NCBI GenBank assembly: GCA_038227995.1
Contig: JBBRPP010000031.1
Span: 4,540 to 68,539, forward strand
DNA from: WLMZ01 sp038227995
Lineage (GTDB): Bacteria > Actinomycetota > Acidimicrobiia > Acidimicrobiales > Ilumatobacteraceae
DNA length: 64,000 nucleotides
Direction of reading: 5' to 3'
Of this stretch, positions 44,587 through 53,129 are shown piece after piece. A model generated the notes under the pieces. It was not told the origin of the DNA, ran no database searches, and saw nothing but the letters and a program-made list of their open reading frames with translations. The translations under genes and the position numbers were made by a program. How positions within the stretch are numbered: the stretch's first letter is position 1; every line of letters starts with the position of its first letter.

Positions 44587-45485
44587 GTCCGCCGCTCGTT
44601 TCGGTGATCATCACGACGAAGAATCGATGTCAGTTGTTGCTCGAGGCGGTCGAGAGCGTTCGGCAGATACACGCTGAAGGATTCGATGTCGAGATCCTCG
44701 TGATCGATGACGGATCGACTGACGACACGGTCGAGCGCCTGGCGGACCTTCCTGTTCGGTGTATCTCGACCGGCGGTGTGGGCATGGCAGCTGCACGGAA
44801 TCGAGGTATCGAAGCGGCGTCGGGCCAATTCATTTCGCTGCTGGACGACGACGACTTGTTCCTCCCTGCCGCGATCGGGTCGCAGATGCAGGTCTTCGCC
44901 GAGAATCCGGGGTATGGCATCGTGTTCGGCCAGGCTCAGCACGCAGACATGGACGGTGTTGCGTATGGCGATCCGTTCCCCGATGGTGCACGAGAGTCCG
45001 GTTGGATCTTCGAAGACCTGCTCACGTATTTCCCCCAGATCGGCACCGCTGTCACGCGCACATCGGTTGCGCGCGAGGTCGGCGGATTCGATGGTTCGTT
45101 GACCGGTGACAACGATTGGGATTGGTTTCTCCGGATCGCGAAGCGCCATCAGGTCGGCCGCATCGCAGTACCCGTCATCCTCTTTCGTCATCGTGGTGAA
45201 GCGCACGAATCGCTTGCATGGCGCCGTTTTCCGGCGATGATCACGATCTTCAAGAACCGGACCGGATCACTACCGCCGATCCAGCAGATCCGACTTCGCC
45301 CGATTCTGTGGCGACATCGAGGATGGTGGGCGTCAAACTTCCTGATGCATGCCGAGATCAATCGCTCACATGGCGAACGGGCACGCGCCCGCCAGAGCGT
45401 GATATATGCGTTTCGGGTCTCTCCGCCGCACGCGATGTTGGGATTCCTTCGGGGGCTGCTTCGACGACGGGGCTCGGGAAGTTAG
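44583..45485 (+). CDS. Family 2 glycosyltransferase
   Basis: A 300-residue GT-A transferase: SVIITTKNRCQLLLEAVESV at the N-terminus, VIDDGSTDDT near 40, the DxD site LLDDDDLF near 90, and GDNDWDWFLRIAKRH near 178. It is a paralogue of the GT2 at 16821-17750, sharing the same C-terminal HRG-x3-NFL block. It is coupled to the deacetylase by ATGA. Its last 128 bases overlap the 3' end of the convergent polymerase gene, yet the matching paralogue tail shows this end is genuine coding sequence. Confidence 0.85.
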   Translation: MSPPLVSVIITTKNRCQLLLEAVESVRQIHAEGFDVEILVIDDGSTDDTVERLADLPVRCISTGGVGMAAARNRGIEAASGQFISLLDDDDLFLPAAIGSQMQVFAENPGYGIVFGQAQHADMDGVAYGDPFPDGARESGWIFEDLLTYFPQIGTAVTRTSVAREVGGFDGSLTGDNDWDWFLRIAKRHQVGRIAVPVILFRHRGEAHESLAWRRFPAMITIFKNRTGSLPPIQQIRLRPILWRHRGWWASNFLMHAEINRSHGERARARQSVIYAFRVSPPHAMLGFLRGLLRRRGSGS

Positions 45486-46941
45486 CGCAGGCCGCGAGGG
45501 CAAATCCGAGCAGCACCATCGTGCGCGGATCCCAGGCGATGTCGACGAACGCATAGATGGCGTACATCGCGACGTACGCCACGGCGACCGCCATCGTCGC
45601 AACGTCTGGTCCGGCCCGCTGCCGTCTGATCCGTTGTGCCCCGACCATCATCGCCCGGCTGAACAGGTAGAGCATCGAGACGAAACCCGCGAAACCGGTC
45701 TTGATCCAAATCCAGAGGACCGAGTTGTGCGGGATGTACTGGTAAAACTCGAAGAAGCTGATGTCTGGCAGCGGCACGGGCCGGTAAAAGGTCTGCCCGA
45801 AGCCCAGGCCGAGCACCTTCGACTGACGGATGGTGAAGTTGAGATCGAAGTTCTCGATCTGGCGATACAGGTCCGAACTCTTGTCGCGCTGATCGACTGA
45901 ATTGGGTGAAATGACCGATTTGATTGCCTGCGCCGGGAAGCCAGGTCCGCTCGTGACGTTCCAGAACGCGCCCGTGTAGCCGATCACGACGATGGTGAAG
46001 ATCGGGACGACCTTCCAGAATGTCTGCCGCTGCCGCCAGAACAGCACCACGAACAACAAGATGACGGCGCTGCCGAGAGCGACGATCGCAGACCGTCGCT
46101 GGGCGATGAAGTAGTACCACAGTGTCGGCACCAGCATTGCTCCGAGGAGAAGTCGTCGCCACGCGGTCCCACCTCTGACGAAGCACGCCGCGAGAAAGAA
46201 CACGATCAAGACATCGGCCGCGAGGCTGGCGCCGTGTTCGCCCAACGCCTCGAGGCTCGACTTGTCAGCCGTGCTCAGCGTGCCGTAGTAACTCAGCGAG
46301 AAGAGCGCCTGCCCGACGACGCCGAACAGACCGATCCACAACAACCGACGGTACTGCTGGGCAGTGCGGCAGACGTTCGACACCAGGAAGTAGATGATGG
46401 GCAGGTAGATCAAGCCCCTGACCTCGTAGACAGCGACCCGGGTGTTCCCGCCGGTACCGACGCCGTGAACCAACCCGATGAAGACGAATCCGGAGAAGAT
46501 CATCAACGGTCGAAAAAGCGGTCCGGTCACGATGCGTGTGCCGGGCACGGCGATTCTCCTCGCGATGACACTGGCCATCGCAACGATCAGCGTGATCTCC
46601 AGAGGTGTGACCGTCAACGAGTTCGACAGATAGAGCAGTGATTCGTGGCTGGAGAAGTTCTTGGCAAACGGAAACCACGACACGGTGATCGAGTCACCGA
46701 CGAGCGCGAAGAAGACCGTCAGGTTCAGCCCCGCGACCGGATGGATGATCCACGCAGCCAGCGTCACGAGCAGTGCAGCGACGGCGACTGAGAAACCGTT
46801 GGCATTGCTGCGCCATGCGAGTGCAACGAGCAGCAGGCCCAGCATCATCATTCCGATGAAGGCGATGCTCAACGACCAACCAAATCGACGACTCTGTTGA
46901 TCGACGCTGGTCGACTGGCCGAGCACCGTCTCTGCAGTCAT
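45358..46941 (-). CDS. O-antigen ligase/polymerase family membrane protein (Wzy/WaaL-like)
   Basis: A 527-residue polytopic protein with about ten to twelve hydrophobic segments between residues 20 and 470. A large periplasmic-type loop (about 330-420) has charged and aromatic residues and contains GLGFGQTFY and YIPHNSVLWIWIKTG; the HNS motif is typical of the O-antigen polymerase/ligase superfamily. It should polymerise or ligate lipid-linked repeat units on the outer face of the membrane. The C-terminal 50 residues are hydrophilic and overlap the opposite-strand GT2 gene. ATG at 46941 overlaps the stop of the small membrane ORF as ATGA. Confidence 0.85.
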   Translation of the reverse strand: MTAETVLGQSTSVDQQSRRFGWSLSIAFIGMMMLGLLLVALAWRSNANGFSVAVAALLVTLAAWIIHPVAGLNLTVFFALVGDSITVSWFPFAKNFSSHESLLYLSNSLTVTPLEITLIVAMASVIARRIAVPGTRIVTGPLFRPLMIFSGFVFIGLVHGVGTGGNTRVAVYEVRGLIYLPIIYFLVSNVCRTAQQYRRLLWIGLFGVVGQALFSLSYYGTLSTADKSSLEALGEHGASLAADVLIVFFLAACFVRGGTAWRRLLLGAMLVPTLWYYFIAQRRSAIVALGSAVILLFVVLFWRQRQTFWKVVPIFTIVVIGYTGAFWNVTSGPGFPAQAIKSVISPNSVDQRDKSSDLYRQIENFDLNFTIRQSKVLGLGFGQTFYRPVPLPDISFFEFYQYIPHNSVLWIWIKTGFAGFVSMLYLFSRAMMVGAQRIRRQRAGPDVATMAVAVAYVAMYAIYAFVDIAWDPRTMVLLGFALAACANFPSPVVEAAPEGIPTSRAAERPETHISRSGGRVPVRHVSD

Positions 46942-47084
46942 TGGATGATGCTCAAGCTGAGAAAGCTGATGCCGACGACCACGCAACAGCCGAGCGTGAT
47001 GTACGGATGGCGGGCCGCGGACCGACCGTTGGCCAGACCTCCCAGGATGAAGGACAACAAGAGAAAGCCGACGAGCACCTTCAC
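46938..47084 (-). CDS. Small two-helix membrane protein (48 aa)
   Basis: A GTG at 47084 with GAGGTG six bases upstream opens a 48-codon frame that ends in ATGA overlap with the polymerase gene. The peptide starts MKVLVGFLLLSFILGGL (first helix), has a short basic, polar loop (NGRSAARHP), and ends with a second helix (TLGCCVVVGISFLSLSI). Position, ribosome site, stop overlap and hydrophobic periodicity all support a real gene. It could be a small partner or stabiliser of the Wzy-like polymerase. I know no named family for it. Confidence 0.75.
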   Translation of the reverse strand: MKVLVGFLLLSFILGGLANGRSAARHPYITLGCCVVVGISFLSLSIIQ

Positions 47085-47113
47085 GGCGTCACCTCAGGAG
47101 CGGACGCGTGCGC

Positions 47114-48031
47114 TCACGCGAAGAAGTGGCTGAGCCGACGAGGAATTTTGGACTTGAATTGGTTCATGACGACGCCAGCCGACGGAATTGACGTCAGCTC
47201 GTCCGTCGCGGACCTGACCTGCTGAGTCGTGGTCACCCCGTACCGAACAACCAGCAGGTATGCGTCCACCAGCCGCATCAAGCCGAGGCACTCGCTGCCG
47301 GCGAGTACTGCAGGCATGTCGATGACGATGCGGTCGAACCGCTCTTCGAGCTGATCGACGATGCTCGGCAACAGCGGGCTGCGGGCGTAGCGCCCAGCGT
47401 GCGCCAGGGAAGTGTTCCCCGCATTGAGAATGTTGAGTCGTGCGTCCTCGGTCACGACGAGAGCGTCGTTGAGGGTGGCGGATCCGGCAAGAACATCCAC
47501 GATGCCTGCCTTCCGTTTGGTTGTCGACTTGGGATCGCGGCGTGGCCGAGCTCGCGCCCAACTCAGGTCGATCCAGCACACGTTCGCGTTCAGATCATTG
47601 GCCATCAGCGACGCCAAGGTCCGCGAGATCGTCGTGACCCCCTCGCCGTGGAGGGCGGAGACGACACCGAGACGGACCGGGAGCGCCCCGGGGTCAGCGA
47701 CAAGACGCCGATTCAGCATGTAGCGCAGTGGTTCCGACAGGGTCGCCGGCAGCAGGTCGTCGACCACACTGAAGTTGTCCGGAACATGCTGCAATTCGGT
47801 GAACAGATCTGGTCGGTTCCGGGCGACGGCGGCGTCGGCGCTCTCGACTGCCGACGACGGTCCTGCCGTCGCGTCGCGACCCGGGTTCGCCGATTCGACG
47901 TGGTTGTCGCCCCGCTCCGCGCGTCTGGCCATTCGGTCTTCTGAAAGGCGTCGAGTCGGCAGAGCAGCGAACGGGTCGGCACTCGTCGTTGGCTGCTGTA
48001 CCTCGTCACTCATCGAAACTCTTCCGTTCAT
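47114..48031 (-). CDS. CapB/CpsD-like ATPase with degenerate Walker A (pseudokinase candidate)
   Basis: A 305-residue protein related to bacterial tyrosine (BY) autokinases and ParA/MinD ATPases. The N-terminal 80 residues are hydrophilic. The P-loop reads SALHGEGVTT near residue 128-137, where the family has GEGKT/S: the lysine that holds ATP phosphate is Val. Walker A' is VCWIDLSWA and Walker B is FDRIVIDMPA near 230. The C-terminus lacks the Tyr cluster that BY-kinases phosphorylate. It may therefore be a regulatory, non-catalytic partner of the adjacent Wzz-like protein. GAGGTGG precedes the ATG; the start overlaps the flippase end by 26 bases. Confidence 0.8.
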   Translation of the reverse strand: MNGRVSMSDEVQQPTTSADPFAALPTRRLSEDRMARRAERGDNHVESANPGRDATAGPSSAVESADAAVARNRPDLFTELQHVPDNFSVVDDLLPATLSEPLRYMLNRRLVADPGALPVRLGVVSALHGEGVTTISRTLASLMANDLNANVCWIDLSWARARPRRDPKSTTKRKAGIVDVLAGSATLNDALVVTEDARLNILNAGNTSLAHAGRYARSPLLPSIVDQLEERFDRIVIDMPAVLAGSECLGLMRLVDAYLLVVRYGVTTTQQVRSATDELTSIPSAGVVMNQFKSKIPRRLSHFFA

Positions 48032-49562
48032 GGTCCACCTCGGTTGTCAATGTTGATGTATTGCCGAATGGAAGCCGTCTCCGCGCTGTGTGAGCAGCCT
48101 TTTTGAATTGCTCGCGTTCGCTCTCGTCAAATGTCCGCGTCACCCACAAGACCAGGGCATATGCCGCGAAAGACAGCATACCGGGAATCAAAAAGAACTT
48201 CTCTCTCAGTGGCCAACCGACCGCGAGCATGGCGCCTGCACCGACCAAGCAACGCAACATGCGCAACACTGTCGAGCGGTTGATCAACCCTGGCGCGATC
48301 TTCCACAATGCGGCCACCAGGATGAAACCTTCGGTCGCGACATACGACAGAGCGCCACCCATGGCGCCGTTGTGGAATGTCCGCTCGGTCCACGGGACGA
48401 GCACGATGTCGAGCGGGACGCTGGCGACGATGGCGACGACCATCACGCTCGTCCAGAATCGGATTCGGCCGGTGGACTGTGCGTATCGACCGAGCAGGAT
48501 GATGATGAACTCGAAAATTGCCACGACGCCGTAGATCTGCAGCACTGGTCCGGTCTGTTTGAACTTCGATCCGTACAGCAGACCGACAAACGATTTGGCG
48601 ACGACGATGGTGCCGATGCCGACTGGAACAGCCAGAAGGACGAGCGACCGGAATGTTCGGATGAGGAGCGCTTCTGCTTCGTGCGGCGCCCGATGGTACG
48701 ACTCGGCCATCGCCGGGAACAACGCTGTTGTGAGCACCACCGGAATGAACAGCAGAGACCCGAACAGCGTGTCGGCCGTTGCGTACCATCCGATCGCTTC
48801 TGGCCCGACGAGCTGCGAGATGACAATCGTGTCGATCTGCTGATAGATGACGAGCGTCGCGTCGGCGAGGAGGAATGCGCCACTGATGCGCAGCAGCAGC
48901 CGGCCCTTGAGCGGCGAATCGTACTGACCGGGCGGCAGCGACGAGGGGTACACGTGCCAGATCTGGTAGAGCCCGAAGATCGTGAAGGCGATCCCCGTGG
49001 CGGCGATTCCGGTGACTCCGCCACCGGCAACCAGCACTCCGATGACGCCAACGGTGAATGCAAGCTTGTTGATGACGTCGACGCGGGCCGTCTTGCCCAT
49101 TTCCCGCAGGCCGAACATCGCGCCCGTCAGCGCCGTGGTCACCAGGGCGAAGACGGTGGAGATGCCCATCAGAAGGGCGATCCGGACCGTCTGCCGGTCG
49201 TAGCCGCCGAACCAGAGGAACAATCCGACCAACGGCAACACGGCCACGAACGCGACCGCCCGAATTCGTAGCGATCGCTTCAAGAGCGAATCTGCGGTGC
49301 GCGGGTCCTTGGCGACTTCGACCGTCATCATGGTGCCGGTGCCGAATGCGGCAAGCAGGATGATGATCGTCCACAACGAGGTTGCGAGCCGCAGCTGACC
49401 CTGCCCGATCGGCCCCAGGAATCGTGGCTGGACGGTGGTGACGACCGTGGCGAGCACCCACGTGAACGTCTGCGACACGAAGAGCGCGGCAGCGTTTCGT
49501 GCAACGGATCGCCGCGGAAGACCGAATGGTTCGGGGTCGGGCGCGGCTTCGGCCGTCGTCAT
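48006..49562 (-). CDS. wzx: Polysaccharide flippase (Wzx/MATE-like)
   Basis: A 518-residue polytopic protein with about 14 hydrophobic segments, starting after a short hydrophilic N-terminus (ARNAAALFVSQTFTWVLATVV). The LGPIGQGQLRLATSLW stretch after the first helix is the hallmark of the Wzx/MurJ-MATE superfamily. It should flip undecaprenyl-linked repeat units across the membrane before polymerisation by the Wzy-like protein of the same operon. GAGGTCG lies ten bases before the ATG. The last 40 residues are polar. Confidence 0.88.
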   Translation of the reverse strand: MTTAEAAPDPEPFGLPRRSVARNAAALFVSQTFTWVLATVVTTVQPRFLGPIGQGQLRLATSLWTIIILLAAFGTGTMMTVEVAKDPRTADSLLKRSLRIRAVAFVAVLPLVGLFLWFGGYDRQTVRIALLMGISTVFALVTTALTGAMFGLREMGKTARVDVINKLAFTVGVIGVLVAGGGVTGIAATGIAFTIFGLYQIWHVYPSSLPPGQYDSPLKGRLLLRISGAFLLADATLVIYQQIDTIVISQLVGPEAIGWYATADTLFGSLLFIPVVLTTALFPAMAESYHRAPHEAEALLIRTFRSLVLLAVPVGIGTIVVAKSFVGLLYGSKFKQTGPVLQIYGVVAIFEFIIILLGRYAQSTGRIRFWTSVMVVAIVASVPLDIVLVPWTERTFHNGAMGGALSYVATEGFILVAALWKIAPGLINRSTVLRMLRCLVGAGAMLAVGWPLREKFFLIPGMLSFAAYALVLWVTRTFDESEREQFKKAAHTARRRLPFGNTSTLTTEVDHERKSFDE

Positions 49563-49626
49563 GGGGCGACGACCTCACCAATCAACAATCGAGTGGCCAC
49601 CTGATGAAGTGCCCTCGTCGCCGAAC

Positions 49627-50712
49627 TTACGCGGTGGCCAGCGACGAGCCGGGCCGCTTCGTCTTCGACTTGCCACGGCGTCCGCGGCCCGAGAGTTCGC
49701 CAACGGTTGGCACCGTGGCCACGACGTCGAGTCCACACGCCGCCCGGATGTCTTCGGCCGATCGAACGCTGCGGTCGAACAGCGTTGAAATCATCACGAA
49801 AGAGCCGATGATCAGGAGCCCGAGGATGAGGTAGATCGCGACCATCAGCGCTCGTTTTGTCTTGATCGGTTCAGGAGCTGTCGGAGTCGTGGGCTGGTCG
49901 ACGACCTGAAGTCCTTCACCGACGGAGCTTTTCGACTGTTGTGTCAGCAGGTTGGCGTCTTGAACCTTGTTCTGGGCATCGGTCACCTGCGCCTGAGCCC
50001 GCGTGATGTCATCGTTGAGGCGCTGCAGTTGCAGTTGATCGTCGAATGAGCGGAGCGTCCCCGCCGCCGGCGCCGGATTCGCTTTGATCCAGTCAGAGGT
50101 GGCCTTCTCTGCGGCGTTGACTTCTGCCTGATACGTCGTCACGAGATTGGACCAAAAGGCGGCAGCTTCGGTGCTGTCTTTGATCTGCACGTCGAGAACG
50201 CTCTGCATGAATTGATTGATCGTGGCTTGCGCGAGTTTGAAACTCGTGGTGGGGTCGGACGAGGTCGCTGTGACAGCCAACAGGCGATTGCCGGTTGAGA
50301 CCGCAGAGACGTTCGAGCGGACCTTGAGCAGCGCGTCCAGGCTCGGTGTGGCTGAGCGGTCCATACCGGACGCGTTCAACACCTTGATGGTGAATTGATC
50401 GGTACGAAGCAGCTCGTTGATCTGGCGAGTCGTCGCTTGGGACGGCGTTTCGTACGATGCGACGTCCGAACCGCGCTGTGTTGTCAGCGAACTCAGCAGC
50501 GCATTGTCGGCGACGTTGACCACGCCGATGGATTTGTACTGGGCCTTCACCTTGGACGCCTGATACACGCCGGCACCGACGATCAACAGCAACGGAACAA
50601 TGCACAGCAGCTTGTGTCGGAAGAAGTTTTCGAGGAGGCGGAACCAGAACCGCTTCGCAGAGCGCTGCGCGCCATTGGGCTGTGAGGCCAAAATGAATTC
50701 GTCGTACGCCAT
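49627..50712 (-). CDS. Wzz-like chain-length determinant / polysaccharide co-polymerase
   Basis: A 361-residue protein with two membrane segments: LLCIVPLLLIVGAGVY near residue 35 and LMVAIYLILGLLIIGSFVMI near 290. The large extracytoplasmic part between them has predicted coiled-coil (about 195-250, rich in Ala, Gln, Asp). This is the Wzz/PCP topology that controls chain length. The C-terminal cytoplasmic stretch DRSVRSAEDIRAACGLDVVATVP matches the segment that contacts CpsD/CapB kinases. It ends with a basic tail (GRGRRGKSKTKR). The CapB-like partner is encoded two genes downstream. Confidence 0.87.
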   Translation of the reverse strand: MAYDEFILASQPNGAQRSAKRFWFRLLENFFRHKLLCIVPLLLIVGAGVYQASKVKAQYKSIGVVNVADNALLSSLTTQRGSDVASYETPSQATTRQINELLRTDQFTIKVLNASGMDRSATPSLDALLKVRSNVSAVSTGNRLLAVTATSSDPTTSFKLAQATINQFMQSVLDVQIKDSTEAAAFWSNLVTTYQAEVNAAEKATSDWIKANPAPAAGTLRSFDDQLQLQRLNDDITRAQAQVTDAQNKVQDANLLTQQSKSSVGEGLQVVDQPTTPTAPEPIKTKRALMVAIYLILGLLIIGSFVMISTLFDRSVRSAEDIRAACGLDVVATVPTVGELSGRGRRGKSKTKRPGSSLATA

Positions 50713-50735
50713 CCGGGAATCCTAGTGCGCTGGTC

Positions 50736-51830
50736 TCAGCCCCGGCCGTCGCGATCGTCAAGATACTCTCTGACACCCAGTCGGTCGAAGTCGGAAGCCA
50801 GGGCGCCGCTCACCGCATCTCCGGTTGGCACGGCGCCGATTCGACGCGCAGCACGGATCAGACCGATCAGTGACGCCATCGCCACTGCGGTCACGCTCGG
50901 TGAGCGGGAGAGGTCGAGCGTCACCGGCCGACCCGACGCCGCGGCATCGAGCGCTGATTCCCACGAACCCGTTGCGTTGGTCGTGGCGGCGACGATGACT
51001 TCCTTGGTCGAGGTGTCGACCGCGAACGATCCGCCGCCGCGCATCCGCCGAACGGTGCGGAGGTAGCGGGCAAGGTGGGGAAAGAAGACATATCCGTCGC
51101 GTGCATACCGTTTGCCGAGTCGGGCTGGTTCCTGGGCGGCCCTCACGACCCATTCGAGGCCGACCTTCTGCACCCATTGCGGAGCTCGTTTGCGGCCGCC
51201 GACCAGGAAATCGAGGGTTCCGCCGACCCCGATCATGACCGGGACGCCGAGACGGGGACCGTAGAGGTTGATGAATCGTTCTTGCTTCGGGTTCCCCAAC
51301 GCGACGCAGAGAATATCTGCGTCGATCGCAGCGATTGCGTCGAGGACGTCCGGATCGACAGCCGTGATGTCTCGCATGAACGGGCCGCTCACACCGCTCA
51401 CCTGCGCGCCTGGGTATCGCTCGGTCAGCAATGTGGCAGCCTGCTCGGCGATGCCTTCGGCGGAACCGAAGAGATGGATCTTCCAACCGGCACGAACGCT
51501 GGCCGCCGCAAGCGCCGGCACGAGATCAGCCCCTGCCACTCGTTCGCGCAGCGGCATCCCTGCTGCTCGCGCCCCCCAGATGACGGGCATCCCGTCCGGG
51601 ATGCAGACGTCGGCCCGTTGCAGCAGCTGCTGTACCTCCGGATCGGCGATGGCATTGACGAGGAAGTCGACGTTGACGGTTGCGATCTGGTGCGTTCGCC
51701 CAGATCGTCGACCGTCGTCGACGAGTTCGCCGACGGCCTCGATCGTCTCGCTCATCGTCACGTCGTCGATCGGAATGCCGAACAGCAATGCGGGCACCCG
51801 CGTCAACGGTCGGTGCGTCATGTCGTCCAT
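50736..51830 (-). CDS. WecG/TagA/CpsF glycosyltransferase fused to a STAS-like domain
   Basis: A 364-residue protein. Residues about 8-250 are a complete WecG/TagA/CpsF domain (GT26): ATVNVDFLVNA near 48, IPDGMPVIWGAR near 76, RVAGADLVPAL near 95, GNPKQERFI near 180 and GVGGTLDFLVGGRKRAPQW near 198. The family adds a ManNAc-type sugar to an undecaprenyl-linked primer. Residues about 265-364 form an extra domain with the alternation of STAS folds: VTLDLSRSPSVTAVAMASLIGLIRAA corresponds to the phospho-acceptor Ser/Thr helix region. I know the fusion of neither as standard. ATG at 51830 lies three bases beyond the preceding gene's stop. Confidence 0.83.
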   Translation of the reverse strand: MDDMTHRPLTRVPALLFGIPIDDVTMSETIEAVGELVDDGRRSGRTHQIATVNVDFLVNAIADPEVQQLLQRADVCIPDGMPVIWGARAAGMPLRERVAGADLVPALAAASVRAGWKIHLFGSAEGIAEQAATLLTERYPGAQVSGVSGPFMRDITAVDPDVLDAIAAIDADILCVALGNPKQERFINLYGPRLGVPVMIGVGGTLDFLVGGRKRAPQWVQKVGLEWVVRAAQEPARLGKRYARDGYVFFPHLARYLRTVRRMRGGGSFAVDTSTKEVIVAATTNATGSWESALDAAASGRPVTLDLSRSPSVTAVAMASLIGLIRAARRIGAVPTGDAVSGALASDFDRLGVREYLDDRDGRG

Positions 51831-51832
51831 TC

Positions 51833-53104
51833 TCACGGCTGCTCGTTGTTCCGGGTCGTCCTCGTCCAGGAGACATCGTCCGGCTTCACCAAGACCCGCG
51901 CCCACAGGGCGGTCTTCCAGACGATCATCCGCGGCGCCTGGAGGAGTGAGCGGTACACCGATCGTGGTGCTCGTACCGAGCGCAGGCCGGCGACCACATG
52001 AACGGCCAGCACTGCTGACGATGCAGCGCTCAGGACGAGGTTGACCCGATCCAGGCGACTGCCGCGCAGCACGCGAAGAGCCAGGGCGCCGACGCCGACC
52101 ACACCATTGGCGGCGACCAGGACCGACAGCGGCGGCACCAGGTGATCGAAGACGGCATCGATCTCAGCGGTCGACCGTCGACCGCGTTGATGGAGAATGC
52201 GACCGACGAGCGCCGGGACGTACCGTTTTGCCATCTGAATCCGACCGAGCTCCCACCGCTCGTTCTGAGACGTCGCCGCGTCGAGGCTGCCTGGCATCTC
52301 CGCTTCCAACATGGCACCTGGGACGTATGCGATCTTGTGGCCGTCGAGAAGGAGTTCCATCTGGAACTCCATGTCCTCCGTCAGATGACCCGACCACCGG
52401 CGCCGCATCATGAGGGATCGGTCGAATGCCATCCCGTTGCCGTACAGGCCGCTCGACCCTCCCAGACGGGCGCGTCCGAGTGGGCGCAGGTGATGACGAC
52501 ACGTCAGCGCGGCATAGCGGAGCGAGGACGCGATGGATTCGCCGACATCGCGAACACCATAGAAACCCTGCGCGGCCTGATGTCCGCCGTCGAGGGCGAC
52601 CGCCATCTCCTGCAAGAACGCAGGATGCAGCGTGGTATCGGCGTCGACGATCACCAGGCTGTCGAATGACGTGCCCGCCGACACGAGACGATCGAACAGC
52701 CAATTGAGAGCCGGCCCCTTGCCGGGCGCCGCCGGATCGGTCCGATCATGGGCCGCGTAGCCGAGCCGGCGGACGACAGCGGAGGTCTGATCGGTGCAGT
52801 TGTCGGCGACGACGTGAACCTCGAACCCAGCGGGTGGGTAGTCGAGATCACGAAAGCTCTGGAGCGCACGTTCGATGACAGCTTCTTCGTTGTGCGCCGG
52901 GACCGCGATGACGAACCGTCGAGCGGACGTGGCACTCGTCGAAGTATCGGGAAGCTGTGATCCGCCAACCAACGCGCTGGCCGTCACGACTGCGAGGTAG
53001 CCCGACAGCACCCCGACCGTGGCTGCCGCGAGGCTCGTCGACGCATCGATGATGACGGTTCCGGCACGCGCAAACGCGATGGTCGGTGAAACTGGATACG
53101 CCAC
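51833..53104 (-). CDS. Membrane-bound processive family 2 glycosyltransferase
   Basis: A 423-residue membrane GT2. An N-terminal helix (about 20-48) is followed by the GT-A domain: VIAVPAHNEEAVIERAL near 65, VVADNCTDQT near 98, DADTT near 153. The acceptor motifs TEDMEFQMEL near 240 (the TED motif) and QNERW near 279 (the QxxRW motif of processive synthases) follow, with C-terminal hydrophobic segments (about 315-370). It is related to cellulose/hyaluronan synthases and to single-addition membrane transferases. The GTG start is 25 bases from the divergent acyltransferase ATG, an unusually tight space for two promoters. Confidence 0.85.
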   Translation of the reverse strand: MAYPVSPTIAFARAGTVIIDASTSLAAATVGVLSGYLAVVTASALVGGSQLPDTSTSATSARRFVIAVPAHNEEAVIERALQSFRDLDYPPAGFEVHVVADNCTDQTSAVVRRLGYAAHDRTDPAAPGKGPALNWLFDRLVSAGTSFDSLVIVDADTTLHPAFLQEMAVALDGGHQAAQGFYGVRDVGESIASSLRYAALTCRHHLRPLGRARLGGSSGLYGNGMAFDRSLMMRRRWSGHLTEDMEFQMELLLDGHKIAYVPGAMLEAEMPGSLDAATSQNERWELGRIQMAKRYVPALVGRILHQRGRRSTAEIDAVFDHLVPPLSVLVAANGVVGVGALALRVLRGSRLDRVNLVLSAASSAVLAVHVVAGLRSVRAPRSVYRSLLQAPRMIVWKTALWARVLVKPDDVSWTRTTRNNEQP

Positions 53105-53129
53105 GCGTTCACGCTAGCCTCCGAGGCCT

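Noticed and set aside
48090..49271. Plus-strand open frame of nearly 400 codons opposite the flippase.
   Set aside because: The minus strand encodes about 14 membrane helices; the antisense product is an Asp/Arg/Gln-rich artefact.
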